Below, in pieces: positions 20,212 through 30,295 of a stretch of 64,000 nt of DNA. The stretch comes from Trabulsiella guamensis ATCC 49490 (GTDB taxonomy: Bacteria; Pseudomonadota; Gammaproteobacteria; Enterobacterales; Enterobacteriaceae): contig NZ_JMTB01000042.1 in NCBI RefSeq assembly GCF_000734965.1, forward strand, positions 1 through 64,000, in the 5' to 3' direction. The notes under the pieces were generated by a model. The model was given only the letters and a program-made list of their open reading frames with translations. It was not told where the DNA came from and searched no databases. The position numbers were made by a program, and so were the translations under genes. Each line of letters opens with the position of its first letter. Within the stretch, counting starts at the first letter, position 1.

Positions 20212-21039
20212 ATGTTATGGATTATTAACAATAACATTGAGTTCAGGCCAGAAAAGAACAGACTGGCGTCTGTGACTAATCCTGAACTAAGCGTAATACT
20301 TACCACGCCTGCCAGTCGCTGTCTGACCCTTTTACTGGAAGCTGCACCGGAGGTCGTGCCGCAGCAGGATTTCTTTAAAAAGGTCTGGGAAGACGATGGC
20401 ATGCTGGTGCCTGCCAATACGCTGTATCAAAATATCTCTATTGTTCGCCGCGGTCTGCGTACTGTTGGTGAAACCGAGGGAACGCTGATTGCCACAGTTC
20501 CACGTAAGGGCTTTCAGATTGAGAGCAACATTAAAGTTGAACAAGTTGAGGAAATAGCGGGAACGGAAGCGCCCCAAAATAATAGTGATGACGTTGAAGT
20601 GGCTGGAGACAATGCTTTACTGGATGTTACTCCGCCACCTGCAGCAGAAACATCTGACAGCATACGTAATAGCAAACGCGCACGTAACCAGCGTGTGCTG
20701 CTGATGGTGTTATCATTTATTGTCGGCGCGCTGATATTCCAGTATCCCTGGTATCTGAAAAACGAGAAGAACTTCTTTGATAACTACAGACTGTACGAAA
20801 CAGTGAATGGCTGTCAGTTTTTTTCCCGTAGCGATGATATCGACGGCAACGACAGTTTTCAGAAATACAAAAATGCGGTCATGAAAACAGGCGTCGATTG
20901 TAAAAAGTATCCGTGGATCTACTTCTCGTCTTCGAGCACAGCGCCAGCATTGTCGGCACTGCTTTGTCACCGGCCTTACGAGAGAAAATCGGATTCCGGT
21001 TGTATTACCCTCTACTTCCGGGGGCTGAATGATGACTAA
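20212..21039 (+). CDS. CadC/ToxR-type membrane-bound transcriptional regulator, copy 2
   Basis: A 275-residue paralogue of the regulator at 14409. It has an N-terminal winged helix (NTLYQNISIVRRGLRTVGE identical to copy 1), a longer acidic linker, one membrane helix at about 162-178 (LLMVLSFIVGALIFQYPW) and a periplasmic domain with spaced Cys (VNGCQFFSRSDDID, DCKKYPW). Differences are concentrated in the linker, so both may bind similar DNA while sensing differently. It overlaps the following FidL-like gene. Confidence 0.8.
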   Translation: MLWIINNNIEFRPEKNRLASVTNPELSVILTTPASRCLTLLLEAAPEVVPQQDFFKKVWEDDGMLVPANTLYQNISIVRRGLRTVGETEGTLIATVPRKGFQIESNIKVEQVEEIAGTEAPQNNSDDVEVAGDNALLDVTPPPAAETSDSIRNSKRARNQRVLLMVLSFIVGALIFQYPWYLKNEKNFFDNYRLYETVNGCQFFSRSDDIDGNDSFQKYKNAVMKTGVDCKKYPWIYFSSSSTAPALSALLCHRPYERKSDSGCITLYFRGLNDD

Positions 21040-21514
21040 GAAAAAGACAGCCGCGCTTTGCATGCTGCTGTTCGTACTCGGCGGCGCGTCGGGATACTAT
21101 TATCACCGGCAGAGTGAGCGAATGCTCGATCCTGAAAAATGTACCGCCTCTGTGGTGGTTTATTACAAAGATGTGCGCGCGAATATGACGCTGGACTTTA
21201 TGTATACTCTGGAAAAACGTACCGGGGTGGTCGCAGTCAGCGGCACGTACTACCATAACGATAAGCCGCTTGGCGTGATCCGCCAGGACGTTGCTTACAC
21301 CTGGACAGAAAACAAAGACAACCTGCGTTTTCACTCCACGCGCGTGCATAAAGTGACCAACGATGCGGCAATATCGGACGATCTGCTCAATGATGTCTTG
21401 CCGGACTTTTACGTCTATCCGAACAAAACGATTAGCTATACCATTCTGACGCAGGGGCATCGGGGTTTTATATTTACGGTGGGTAAACGCCCAATATTCT
21501 TCTGCGCGCATTAA
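21032..21514 (+). CDS. FidL-like membrane protein, copy 2
   Basis: A 160-residue single-pass membrane protein and a clear paralogue of the protein at 15235, ending with the same PIFFCAH. The ATG at 21032 matches the copy-1 start (MT...); another ATG lies three bases earlier. It overlaps the regulator gene by eight bases and probably acts as its periplasmic co-factor. Confidence 0.75.
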   Translation: MTKKKTAALCMLLFVLGGASGYYYHRQSERMLDPEKCTASVVVYYKDVRANMTLDFMYTLEKRTGVVAVSGTYYHNDKPLGVIRQDVAYTWTENKDNLRFHSTRVHKVTNDAAISDDLLNDVLPDFYVYPNKTISYTILTQGHRGFIFTVGKRPIFFCAH

Positions 21515-21528
21515 TGTTTTGACGCCAT

Positions 21529-21548
21529 GCCACGGGGTTTCCCGTGGC
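21529..21548 (+). terminator. Hairpin after the second FidL-like gene
   Basis: A perfect 8-bp stem (GCCACGGG with CCCGTGGC) and 4-base loop, 14 bases after the stop; the T tail is weak. Confidence 0.55.
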
Positions 21549-21651
21549 GAATCGTCATGTTATCTGTCTCCATGGCTGTTGGTTATACCACCCCGCAAAT
21601 TTTCAGACTTCGATTATGATTAAATGAGGTTCGAACACGGAGTAAGCCACG

Positions 21652-23040
21652 ATGCAAAGCTATGTCGCCAGGGTAAAAGAAGAATGGCTCGGCCTGATTC
21701 GGGAGACCGAGCCACATATTCATGAGATGGCTCGGGGACTGGGTGAAGATAATGCCCGGAATCTGAGCGAAATTTTTTACACCAATATCCTTACCGATCC
21801 ACAAGCCGTCGATTTTCTCACTAATGAACAGGTTGAAACGCATTTGAAAAAATCACTGGTGATGTGGTTAAAGCGCGTTCTCTCTTGTTCAGAAAACGAT
21901 GTCGATGAACTGATCGCCATCCAGCAACATGTGGGTGAAATCCACGCTCGCATTGGTATTCCGATACAATTGGTTGATATGGGCGCGCGGATCTTAAAGC
22001 GTAATCTTATTCCGCTGATCATTGAGCGCAGCGGCAGTGACAGTGACAAGATTAAACTCCTGAGCTTTTCGTTAAGCAGCATTGACCTTGCGCTGGAAAT
22101 TATGGCGCGTACTTTCACCTTTGGTGAAAGTAGCAGCATGAAAGAAGATGAAAACTATCGCATCTTTTCTCTGCTTGAAAATGCCGAAGAAGAAAAAGAG
22201 CGACAGCTTGGCAGCCTGCTCAGCTGGGAAATGGATGTGATGTATAACGTGATGCTGGAGGCTGATCTCGACAGTATTCAGCTCATCAGTCGCGCCGATT
22301 TCGGCCTGTGGTTTAATCATAAAGGCCGCCATTATTTCAGCGGTATCGCTGAAGTCGGTTATATTGCGAAATTAATCCAGGAAACCGATCAAATATTGCT
22401 GAAAACGCGAGAAGCCTCCAGGACATTTCGGCAAAAAAATCTGCGTAATGATTTTATGCTGCAAATTAAAAATAATACAACGCAAATTGCCGCCCTGTTA
22501 CGCGGGTTATTTGATGATGTCTCCAAGCATGAAGTGGGCATGGATGTCTTAACAAAGCTGCTGAACCGGCGTTTTCTGGCGGCGATTTTCAAACGTGAAA
22601 TCACCCATGCTAACCGTTCCGGGACTAACCTTTCGGTTTTGCTTATCGACGTTGATAAGTTTAAGGAGATCAATGACGGTCATGGGCATGCGACCGGCGA
22701 TGATATTCTGCGCAAAATTTCGCAAGTCTTTTATGACAATGTTCGCAGCAGCGATTATGTCTTCCGCTACGGCGGCGATGAATTTTTGATTGTGCTGACC
22801 GAAGCGACACCCGCCGAAACCATGCATATCGCAGAACGTATTCGTGCGAAAGCCACGAAACAGGCGGTGACGACGCCGGACGGCAAACAACTTACGACCA
22901 CGCTGTCCATTGGCGCCGCCATGTTCCAGGGGCATCCGGACTACGAACGCCTGGTTCAGGCGGCAGATGAAGCGCTCTACATTGCGAAGCGCAACGGGCG
23001 AAACCGTGCAGAAATGTACAATCCCAACAACAAAGCGTAA
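21652..23040 (+). CDS. dosC: DosC-type globin-coupled diguanylate cyclase
   Basis: A 462-residue heme-based oxygen sensor that makes cyclic di-GMP. The N-terminal globin domain (about 1-155) keeps the E. coli DosC heme-pocket residues at the same positions: Tyr43, Leu65 and proximal His98 in EIHARIG. A middle helical domain (about 170-300) is followed by the GGDEF cyclase domain, with active site GGDEF at 374-378 and an RxxD inhibitory site at 365-368, so enzyme activity and product inhibition are both expected. In E. coli dosC is followed by phosphodiesterase dosP; here hybG converges directly and no dosP is present. Confidence 0.92.
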   Translation: MQSYVARVKEEWLGLIRETEPHIHEMARGLGEDNARNLSEIFYTNILTDPQAVDFLTNEQVETHLKKSLVMWLKRVLSCSENDVDELIAIQQHVGEIHARIGIPIQLVDMGARILKRNLIPLIIERSGSDSDKIKLLSFSLSSIDLALEIMARTFTFGESSSMKEDENYRIFSLLENAEEEKERQLGSLLSWEMDVMYNVMLEADLDSIQLISRADFGLWFNHKGRHYFSGIAEVGYIAKLIQETDQILLKTREASRTFRQKNLRNDFMLQIKNNTTQIAALLRGLFDDVSKHEVGMDVLTKLLNRRFLAAIFKREITHANRSGTNLSVLLIDVDKFKEINDGHGHATGDDILRKISQVFYDNVRSSDYVFRYGGDEFLIVLTEATPAETMHIAERIRAKATKQAVTTPDGKQLTTTLSIGAAMFQGHPDYERLVQAADEALYIAKRNGRNRAEMYNPNNKA

Positions 23041-23047
23041 TGGCTGT

Positions 23048-23073
23048 CCCCTGGCGATGTTTGTCGCCAGGGG
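23048..23073. terminator. Hairpin between convergent dosC and hybG
   Basis: A perfect 10-bp stem (CCCCTGGCGA with TCGCCAGGGG) in the 42-bp gap. The position suggests a shared terminator, although the T tail is poor on both strands. Confidence 0.6.
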
Positions 23074-23082
23074 ATGTTGCGC

Positions 23083-23337
23083 TTAGTTCGTTTGCACCGG
23101 CTCCAGGCCGCCAATCTGTTCCAGCGCCATCAGCGTTTCCTGCGCTTCCACTTCATCGATAACACTCATGGCAAACCCGACATGGACCAGAACCCACTGG
23201 CCGACCAGCCCCGCTGGATCACCTTCACATACCAGTGCAATATTAACGCCACGCTTCACGCCGCACACTTCGACTTCCGCCATCTGGTGGATATCTTCCC
23301 CTACCGACAGCACCTTTCCGGGAATGCCAATACACAT
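23083..23337 (-). CDS. hybG: HybG, hydrogenase maturation chaperone
   Basis: An 84-residue HypC-family chaperone that carries the Fe(CN)2CO group to the hydrogenase-2 large subunit. The essential N-terminal MCIGIPGKV motif, with Cys2, fixes the start at 23337. It is the last gene of hybOABCDEFG, 22 bp after hybF. Confidence 0.95.
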   Translation of the reverse strand: MCIGIPGKVLSVGEDIHQMAEVEVCGVKRGVNIALVCEGDPAGLVGQWVLVHVGFAMSVIDEVEAQETLMALEQIGGLEPVQTN

Positions 23338-23359
23338 CGTTAACTCCTGAATGACGACG

Positions 23360-23701
23360 TTATTCCACTTCAATACTCTTCACTACCAGCATCTCACCGT
23401 TCCCGATGCGCAGCCGCGTGCCCTGGCAAACGGGGCAGCGGGCGTCCTGACTGGCGACTTCCACGGGCTGGCTGCAATCCCAGCACCACGCCTGCGCGGG
23501 TTTAATGGCGATATGCAGTTCGCAGCCCTGCGCCACTGTGCCACGGCAGACACTGTCAAAACTGAAACGTACCGCGTTTTCTTCCACGCAGGACAGCGCG
23601 CCAATCTCCAGCCAGACACCGGTGACACGCGCCGCGTTATGCTGTGCAGCCTGCTGTTGAATCACCTCGACCGCGCTCTGGCAGAGAGAAAGTTCATGCA
23701 T
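23360..23701 (-). CDS. hybF: HybF, HypA-like nickel insertion protein
   Basis: A 113-residue HypA-family protein for nickel insertion into hydrogenase-2. The nickel-binding MHE start and the two CxxC zinc pairs (CWDC and CPVC) are present. The start overlaps the end of hybE by eight bases. Confidence 0.95.
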   Translation of the reverse strand: MHELSLCQSAVEVIQQQAAQHNAARVTGVWLEIGALSCVEENAVRFSFDSVCRGTVAQGCELHIAIKPAQAWCWDCSQPVEVASQDARCPVCQGTRLRIGNGEMLVVKSIEVE

Positions 23702-24182
23702 GCTCATTACTCCGGCGGCCAAACAACAGCGCGCGACGGCTGGCATGCACAGCATAAGGATCACTGACCGGAATAGAGAGCAGCATCCGCTGGCAGTCAT
23801 CCGCCAGCCGCACGCCCTGCTCCGCCGTCAGGTCACGATCCAGCGGCGACATGAGTGAGCAGGTCAGATACTGGGAAACACCATCCAGCTCACCGACGGT
23901 AAAAGTCATGTTACCAAAAGGCAGTTTGAGGCCGATTTTTTCACTCACTTTACGCTGCGGCCAGAGCTGATCCGGCCCGGGGAAAATCAGCGCACTCAGC
24001 ATCCATGGCGTCACTACGCAACCGACCCACTGGCCTTCGAACAAACTGAAGGGCGAAACATGCACCGGCATGTCGGGGTGCAAAAACGAGAGATTCTGCA
24101 TCGCGTCACGCGAGATGGCTTCAAACGCCGCCTGTACCGCTTCTGCCGGGCTGGCAGAGAAACCTGCGATATCCTCACTCAT
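23694..24182 (-). CDS. hybE: HybE, hydrogenase-2 chaperone
   Basis: A 162-residue protein, same length as E. coli HybE, which binds HybO and HybC and helps prevent premature Tat export. It contains HPDMPVHVSPFSLFEGQWVG and the GRRALLFGRR-like end. The ATG at 24182 overlaps the hybD end by eight bases; upstream in-frame codons lack family similarity. Confidence 0.93.
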   Translation of the reverse strand: MSEDIAGFSASPAEAVQAAFEAISRDAMQNLSFLHPDMPVHVSPFSLFEGQWVGCVVTPWMLSALIFPGPDQLWPQRKVSEKIGLKLPFGNMTFTVGELDGVSQYLTCSLMSPLDRDLTAEQGVRLADDCQRMLLSIPVSDPYAVHASRRALLFGRRSNEHA

Positions 24183-24669
24183 AACACACCTCTCTGGACA
24201 CCACCTCCACACCGGATTCACGCAGCGCTGCAATCACCTGTTGCAGTGCAGGTTCCAGTGCGGCTTCAGCTTCTGTCGTCATCCCGATCTTTGGCTCGAG
24301 TGACGCCGGAATGACGCCAACCAGCGTCAGCTTACGGGGGAATTCCCCCGTAAAACGTAATGCCGAGAGCACATCGGCAAGGCCTAGCTGATGCGGCGAA
24401 ATCTTGTTGGTAAACAGCGTGGGGACTTCATCATCACGCAGGATTAAGACATCCCCCGGCACGCCTTTACGCGAGACCACCGCATCGGCGATGATCAGGT
24501 GATCCCTGTCCGCCATCTCGCTCAGCAACTCCATGCCCGCCGTTCCGCCATCAAGCACGTCAACGTAATCCGGCAGCACGTACCGTTGCTCAAGCGCTTC
24601 AACGATACGTACGCCGATGGCTTCGTCGGTCAGCAGAATGTTACCGACGCCTAATACTAATATCCGCAT
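24175..24669 (-). CDS. hybD: HybD, hydrogenase-2 maturation endopeptidase
   Basis: A 164-residue nickel-dependent protease that cuts the C-terminal tail from HybC after metal insertion. The family start MRILVLGVGNILLTDEAIGV contains the conserved Glu (in DEAIG), with further Asp and His ligands at about 62 and 93. It overlaps the hybC stop by one base. Confidence 0.95.
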   Translation of the reverse strand: MRILVLGVGNILLTDEAIGVRIVEALEQRYVLPDYVDVLDGGTAGMELLSEMADRDHLIIADAVVSRKGVPGDVLILRDDEVPTLFTNKISPHQLGLADVLSALRFTGEFPRKLTLVGVIPASLEPKIGMTTEAEAALEPALQQVIAALRESGVEVVSREVCYE

Positions 24670-26372
24670 TACAGAACCTTCACCGAGACCACTTCATTTC
24701 CATCGGCGTCCACCACATGCACCGCGCAGGCCATGCACGGGTCAAAGGAATGGACAGTCCTTACCACTTCCAGCGGTTTTTCCGGATCAGCAATCGGTGT
24801 CCCCACCAGTGACTGCTCGTACGGTCCGACCTCATCGTTAAAGTTACGCGGCCCTGAGTTCCAGGTTGTCGGCACCACCGCCTGGTAGTTGCTGATCTTC
24901 CCGTCCCTGATAACCACCCAGTGCGAGAGCATTCCGCGCGGCGCTTCGAGGAAGCCGACGCCTTTGAACTCCGCGTTTGCCGGAATATCCGGTTTCACGA
25001 AGGTGACGTGATCACCTTTACCAATGTTAGCAATCAACGCGTTGTACTGATCCTGCAGGATATGTTGCAGTTCGCAGCAGTGGACGGTGCGACCGACGAT
25101 ACGGCCAAGCGTGGAATGTAATTGCGCCACTTCGATCGTTTTTCCGGTCAGCTTCTGGTAAATGGCGATGACTTCGCCGAGCTTGTTCCAGGTGGATTCC
25201 CGTTTCGCCGCCAGTTTGCACAGCATGTTGGCGAGCGGCCCGACTTCCACCGTTTTGCCGTAGAAGGTCGGCGATTTCACCCACGAGTATTTTTCATCTG
25301 CATTCCAGCCGGTGAAGTTCGGGATGGTGGTGCCTTCCCACGGCGCCTGCGGGGCTTCGTCTTTGTACCAGGCGTGTTTCGCGCTCTCCTGAATACCCTT
25401 GATCAGGTATTCATCAGAATGCGAGGCGATCGGACGATACGTCGACAGATCACTGTCAGTGATGTAACCACCCGGGAACAGGAAGCTGCCATTCTGACCG
25501 TCGGTCGGGAATTCCGGTGCCGCCAGGTAGTTTTTCGAGCCTTTGCCCAGATCCAGCCATTCCGGGTAGAACGCGGCGATAACCGCGGTGTCCACTTTGT
25601 AAACCTGCTCAACGAAATCGCTCAGCTTGTCGATGAACGACTTGATGTACATCAGGCGCTCAAGGTTCAGTACGCCGAGTCCGTCAAGGTTGATCGGGTT
25701 GGCGACGCCACCGACTGCAAGGTTCTGGATGTGCGGTGTTTTGCCGCCCAGCAACGCCACCACGCGGTTGGCATCACGCTGGCACTCCAGCGCCTGCAGA
25801 TAGTGGGCAACCGCAATCAGGTTGACCTCCGGCGGCAGTTTCATTGCCGGGTGTCCCCAGTAGCCGTTGGCGAAAATCCCCAACTGGCCGCTGGCAACCA
25901 GCGCTTTGATCTTGTTCTGTACCTTCGCGAACTCTTCGGTACTGTTCAGGTGCCAGGTTGACACCCCATTCAGCAGCGCTGAGGCTTTCGCCGGGTCAGC
26001 ATTCAGTGCGGAGGTGATATCCACCCAGTCCAGCGCCGACAACTGGTAGAAATGCACGATATGGTCGTGAGTGGTATGCGCCGCCAGAATGATATTGCGA
26101 ATGTACTGCGCATTGAGTGGAACGTTGATTTTCAGCGCGCTCTCAACGGCGCGAACGGATGCCATCGCATGGGTGGTCGTACACACGCCGCAGATACGCT
26201 GCACAATCATCCACGCGTCACGCGGATCACGATTCTTGACGATTTCTTCCATGCCGCGCCACATGGTTCCCGATGCCCACGCTTTTGACACGACGCCGTT
26301 TTCAATTTCGCAATCGATGCGTAAATGCCCTTCAATACGGGTTACCGGATCAATAGTTATACGTTGGCTCAT
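24669..26372 (-). CDS. hybC: HybC, hydrogenase-2 large subunit
   Basis: The catalytic [NiFe] subunit, 567 residues. The two Ni-Fe ligand pairs are present: RICGVC near residue 61 and DPCMACAVH near the C-terminus. The 15 residues after that His are the maturation tail removed by HybD. It enters the periplasm with HybO by the Tat route. It overlaps hybB by four bases. Confidence 0.96.
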   Translation of the reverse strand: MSQRITIDPVTRIEGHLRIDCEIENGVVSKAWASGTMWRGMEEIVKNRDPRDAWMIVQRICGVCTTTHAMASVRAVESALKINVPLNAQYIRNIILAAHTTHDHIVHFYQLSALDWVDITSALNADPAKASALLNGVSTWHLNSTEEFAKVQNKIKALVASGQLGIFANGYWGHPAMKLPPEVNLIAVAHYLQALECQRDANRVVALLGGKTPHIQNLAVGGVANPINLDGLGVLNLERLMYIKSFIDKLSDFVEQVYKVDTAVIAAFYPEWLDLGKGSKNYLAAPEFPTDGQNGSFLFPGGYITDSDLSTYRPIASHSDEYLIKGIQESAKHAWYKDEAPQAPWEGTTIPNFTGWNADEKYSWVKSPTFYGKTVEVGPLANMLCKLAAKRESTWNKLGEVIAIYQKLTGKTIEVAQLHSTLGRIVGRTVHCCELQHILQDQYNALIANIGKGDHVTFVKPDIPANAEFKGVGFLEAPRGMLSHWVVIRDGKISNYQAVVPTTWNSGPRNFNDEVGPYEQSLVGTPIADPEKPLEVVRTVHSFDPCMACAVHVVDADGNEVVSVKVL

Positions 26373-27544
26373 GCTTTGCTCGCCTCATGACGATGATCTT
26401 GTTGCTTTAAAGGAGGAATTATCGGCAGTAAACGAATGAGTAAGATGTATGCACATACCTCAATTGCCACAAAACCAATAGAAATTAAAATCTCTTCCCA
26501 GGCCGGGAAGTACTCATAACCGCCGCCCGGATTGTAGGCGACCAGCGAGTAGGACAAACGCCACAGCGCGCAACCCAGCAGCATGCTCAGCGCCCCGAGG
26601 AACAGTATCCGCGAATCATGCAGCAGTTTCGGCACACGCAGCACCACCAGCGGGAAGGCCAGCAGCAGGATTTCCAGCCAGAACATCACCGAATAGAAGT
26701 CACCCGCAAAGGCCAGTCCGAGCTTGTTGCGGTAGATGAGTTCACCGAAACGCAGCACCAGGAACAGCACAAGAAAGATGCTGATGGTACCCATCAGTTT
26801 TCTGAACAGTGGTTGTTCGTCCGCCCCGTTGCCACGCAGGCCGCTCTGTACCAGCGATCCCTCGAAAATGACAATCGAGAAACCCATGATGAACGCGGTC
26901 AGTAGCGAAAACAGCGGCAGCATTTCATAGCTTTGCCACAGCGGATGCACTTTATGCCCGGCGACAATCATCAGTGAGCCCATTGACGACTGGTGCATGC
27001 TCGGCAGCAGCGCGCCAAAAGCGATGATAAAGAACATGACTTTGTTGATGCGCTTGAGGGAAACTTTCCACCCCAGACGCTCAAACAAGGCCGGGGCAAA
27101 TTCCAGCGCCATCACGCCGATGTAGATGGTCATACAGACCGCCGTCTCAAACAGCACCGAGTTAACGTTGAAGAATCCCGGAATGTAGAAGTACGGCAGG
27201 TTCCAGTAACGACCCACGTCGATGGTGATCGACAGACCGCCCAGTGAATAGCCAAACAGGCTCGCCAGCAGCGCAGGACGCACCAGCGGGTGATATTCGC
27301 CTTTGTTAAAGACGTACACCGCCCAGGCCAGCGCCCAGCCTCCACACGCGAAACCGGTGCCGATCAGCAGGTCAAAGGCGATCCAGATCCCCCACGGAAA
27401 ACCGCCGTTCAGATCAGAGACCGAGCCCAAACCGAACACCAGACGCTTACCGATAAACAGAACACAAAGCAGGATCAGCGGGCCGAAAAACAGGATCGGT
27501 TTGCTGATAAGCTTACCGCCCAGCGGTTTAGGATCATGACTCAT
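26369..27544 (-). CDS. hybB: HybB, hydrogenase-2 membrane subunit
   Basis: A 391-residue NrfD/PsrC-type integral membrane protein with about ten helices, linking HybA electrons to the quinone pool. Its start overlaps hybA by 11 bases. Confidence 0.95.
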   Translation of the reverse strand: MSHDPKPLGGKLISKPILFFGPLILLCVLFIGKRLVFGLGSVSDLNGGFPWGIWIAFDLLIGTGFACGGWALAWAVYVFNKGEYHPLVRPALLASLFGYSLGGLSITIDVGRYWNLPYFYIPGFFNVNSVLFETAVCMTIYIGVMALEFAPALFERLGWKVSLKRINKVMFFIIAFGALLPSMHQSSMGSLMIVAGHKVHPLWQSYEMLPLFSLLTAFIMGFSIVIFEGSLVQSGLRGNGADEQPLFRKLMGTISIFLVLFLVLRFGELIYRNKLGLAFAGDFYSVMFWLEILLLAFPLVVLRVPKLLHDSRILFLGALSMLLGCALWRLSYSLVAYNPGGGYEYFPAWEEILISIGFVAIEVCAYILLIRLLPIIPPLKQQDHRHEASKA

Positions 27545-28517
27545 GGTCGTCCCCTCCGTCGTGATGGTCGTTTTTGGTGTTGCGACGCACCAGGGCGGTC
27601 AACCCCGCAAGCACGGCCAGTGGTAACACCATGCCCTTATACAGCGTGTGCTGAACATTTTCCGAGCGCGCGCCGGTGGAGAGTTCGTCCAGTTCAGGCA
27701 GCCCTAATTTCTCATACGGAACACCGGTCAGTACCAGTACCTGCGTACCACCGCCCTCTTTCTCACCGTACAGGTGCTGCTCGTAATGCGGCACTGTGTG
27801 TTGATAACGGTCCGTGGAATCGACTGTCTGACGAGGGTAGTGGTATTCGTCACCAGGCTTCATCTGCAGACGTTTTTTCGCTTCCGCCATCAGATCTTCA
27901 CGGGTACCGAAAATCACCGCCCCGGCAGGACAGGCTTCGACACAGCCCGGTAAGCCACCCTTATCAAGACGCTCAACGCCCTTCTGGTTACACAGTTCAC
28001 ACTTATGAATGGCACCGAACGGGTTGTTGTAATCGTATTTCGGCACGTTATACGGGCAACCGACCATGCAGTATCGGCAGCCAGTACAGACATCAGGGTC
28101 GTACTGAACGATGCCGGTTTTCGGATGTTTGGTCAGCGCCTGCACCGGACATACGGAAACGCAGTTCGGGTCAACGCAGTGCATACACTGTTTTTTGATG
28201 TAGGCGTAGCCATCGACGAGTTGATCTTTATGCTCGCCTTTACCGCTGTGCCACACCTGAATGATGTTGTTGGTATAGGGCGACAGCTTGTCGTTGTTTG
28301 ACCAGGTTTGCGGACCTTCCGGGTTACGGGAGGGAAAGTTGATATCCTGACACTTCGTCACACACGCCTGACACCCCACGCAGAGCGTAGAGTCGTACAG
28401 CATGCCGAGCGAGCCAGGGATTGGCGGGCGGTTTTCCGCCGCCGCATGTCCGGGAGAGGTGCTGCCGATCAGCAGCGCCCCGCCGGAAGCTATTTTCAGG
28501 AAATTACGTCTATCCAC
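27534..28517 (-). CDS. hybA: HybA, hydrogenase-2 iron-sulfur subunit
   Basis: A 327-residue ferredoxin-like electron carrier. A Tat signal (DRRNFLK) is followed by four Cys clusters for [4Fe-4S] centres, for example [11 protein letters not shown] and [13 protein letters not shown]-terminal membrane anchor lies at about 292-307. It starts two bases after hybO. Confidence 0.95.
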   Translation of the reverse strand: MDRRNFLKIASGGALLIGSTSPGHAAAENRPPIPGSLGMLYDSTLCVGCQACVTKCQDINFPSRNPEGPQTWSNNDKLSPYTNNIIQVWHSGKGEHKDQLVDGYAYIKKQCMHCVDPNCVSVCPVQALTKHPKTGIVQYDPDVCTGCRYCMVGCPYNVPKYDYNNPFGAIHKCELCNQKGVERLDKGGLPGCVEACPAGAVIFGTREDLMAEAKKRLQMKPGDEYHYPRQTVDSTDRYQHTVPHYEQHLYGEKEGGGTQVLVLTGVPYEKLGLPELDELSTGARSENVQHTLYKGMVLPLAVLAGLTALVRRNTKNDHHDGGDDHES

Positions 28518-28519
28518 GG

Positions 28520-29638
28520 CTATTCTCCCCGTGAATCAGCATCGTCTTTCTTCTGCTGACGTCCCAGTTCGCGCACCGTCATCACGCTGACGCCGGCTAC
28601 CAGCCCCACTACGCCGCCCAACAGACCGACCGCTGTGGCCGAGACATTGCCGCCTTCCCGATTATCAACGTCGGGTTTTTCTGAACGTGGCGTCTGATTC
28701 TCGACGTGAGCCAGTTGATGAATGCCTTTGTGAAAGCCTATCCCTTGTTCATTACAGCCATAGCACGGATGGCCTATCGATACCGGCCACACGCCGCCTA
28801 CGTCGCAGAACTGCAGCGTCGAGCAGTTACCCCAGGTCTCCGGCCCTTTGCAACCGAGATGGTAGAGACACCATCCTTCGCGATGCCCATCGTCACCGTA
28901 CTCTCTGGCGAAACGACCGGCATCGAAATGCGCGCGACGCTCACAGTGTTCGTGAATCAAACGTCCATAGGCAAACGTCGGACGGTTTTTCGCATCCAGT
29001 TTTGGCGGTTTACCGAAGGTAATGATATGCGCGACTGTCGCGAGGAAGTTCTGCGGGTTCGGCGGACAACCCGGAATGTTGATCACGGTTTTACCCGGCA
29101 ACACCTCCTGAAGACCGACCGCGCCCGTCGGGTTAACCCCTGCCGCTGCAACGCCGCCCCATGCCGAGCAGGAGCCGATGGCAATGATCGCCGCCGCATT
29201 CTCAGCCGCCTTACGGATATGATCAATAATCGGTTCACCGGCCACCATGCAATAGATACCATCGTCCTTTAACGGGATGGAACCATCGACGACCAGAACA
29301 TACTGCCCTTTATACTTCTCAAGCGCGTTATGTTTGTTCTCTTCGACCTGATGGCCGAAGGCCGCAGAAAGCACCTCGTGATATTCCAGAGAGATAGTCT
29401 CCAGCACCAGGTTTTCTACTGTCGGGTGCGTTGCACGGAGCAACGATTCTGTACAACCGGTACACTCCTGCGCACCAATCCAGATTACTGGCGGGCGCTG
29501 TGGGCTACTGACAGATTCGGCGATAGCGGCCGCGGCTTCGCTGCTCAACCCCATGGTTGCAGCCAGCGCGGTACAAAGCTTCATAAAATCACGGCGACTA
29601 ACACCATGAGATGTGATTAACGCATTTACTCCTTCCAT
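28520..29638 (-). CDS. hybO: HybO, hydrogenase-2 small subunit
   Basis: The 372-residue iron-sulfur small subunit. The Tat signal SRRDFMKL is at residues 14-21 and the CTGCTES proximal-cluster motif follows. Further Cys/His ligands for three clusters and a C-terminal membrane helix (about 327-346) are present. It is nearly identical to the E. coli protein. This is the first gene of a complete operon for anaerobic hydrogen oxidation. Confidence 0.96.
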   Translation of the reverse strand: MEGVNALITSHGVSRRDFMKLCTALAATMGLSSEAAAAIAESVSSPQRPPVIWIGAQECTGCTESLLRATHPTVENLVLETISLEYHEVLSAAFGHQVEENKHNALEKYKGQYVLVVDGSIPLKDDGIYCMVAGEPIIDHIRKAAENAAAIIAIGSCSAWGGVAAAGVNPTGAVGLQEVLPGKTVINIPGCPPNPQNFLATVAHIITFGKPPKLDAKNRPTFAYGRLIHEHCERRAHFDAGRFAREYGDDGHREGWCLYHLGCKGPETWGNCSTLQFCDVGGVWPVSIGHPCYGCNEQGIGFHKGIHQLAHVENQTPRSEKPDVDNREGGNVSATAVGLLGGVVGLVAGVSVMTVRELGRQQKKDDADSRGE

Positions 29639-29663
29639 TTTTTGTCATTCCTTTATGACAAGA

Positions 29664-29688
29664 AAGCAATAATATAAGTTTATTGCTT
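29664..29688. repeat. Inverted repeat AAGCAATAA-N7-TTATTGCTT upstream of hybO
   Basis: Perfect 9-bp arms, 26 bp before the hybO start. It could be an operator or a leader hairpin; no known site is matched. Confidence 0.5.
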
Positions 29689-29974
29689 GTTAAATGATGA
29701 GATCTTACCGACATTCATAAACAAAAATATAATAATGCGGCCCTAAAGGGCTATTTTTTTCAATATTGTGAGATCTAAATCAAACAACTCCAGCTTTCAG
29801 CCACGCTCCACTTCAGCGATCGTTTGTATATTTTTCCATTGCAGTATAATCCCACGCCTTCAATTTCATTTTATTTAAAACGCCATAAAATAACTAACAA
29901 AATCAGTTATGTAACTTTTGAAACCAACTCTCAATACCCCTTTGTGGGTATATTATGAGTTATTATTCATTTTA

Positions 29975-29988
29975 CTGATTTGCATCAA
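29975..29988. promoter_or_regulatory. FNR-like site
   Basis: CTGATTTGCATCAA matches the FNR consensus TTGATNNNNATCAA except for the first base. It lies about 340 bp upstream of hybO, far for direct activation, but hyb is an anaerobic operon. Confidence 0.4.
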
Positions 29989-30295
29989 AGCGCACTAAGT
30001 AAAATCTATTTTATGCGTCTCTTATTTTTGTAATATAATCCTTAGCACACTAAAAGCAAGGTCTTTTTTTGCGAGGGAAATAAACATTTGGAGAGTGAAA
30101 TCTTAATAAATTCCTGGATTTTATTTACTGAGCTTTGTCATTTTTCAGGCGAGATATTTGCTGAAACGTTACTAATTGCGAAGAACTTCACATTAAACCG
30201 GTAATGAAAATAATAATAATTCCAGCTTGCAACCGATCTCACCACCCGTCCGCCCGGTGTCAGGGAGAGCAAACGGATGGTGAGCAACCAGGAAC

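Larger units (their letters stand above)
29639..30295. other. Long AT-rich hyb upstream region
   Basis: A 657-bp region between hybO and the 3' end of the MFS gene, without a credible gene. It should hold the hyb promoter. I see an inverted repeat next to hybO, an FNR-like site at 29975, a weaker FNR half-match at 29770-29783, and a long-loop inverted repeat (30238-30249 with 30273-30284) behind the MFS gene. Confidence 0.5.

Noticed and set aside
25122-25961. 279-codon plus-strand frame opposite hybC
   Set aside because: Antisense shadow of a highly conserved gene, Arg/Phe-rich, with no family signature.
27290-28198. 302-codon plus-strand frame across hybB and hybA
   Set aside because: Crosses two well-established genes on the opposite strand; composition is that of a mirrored frame.
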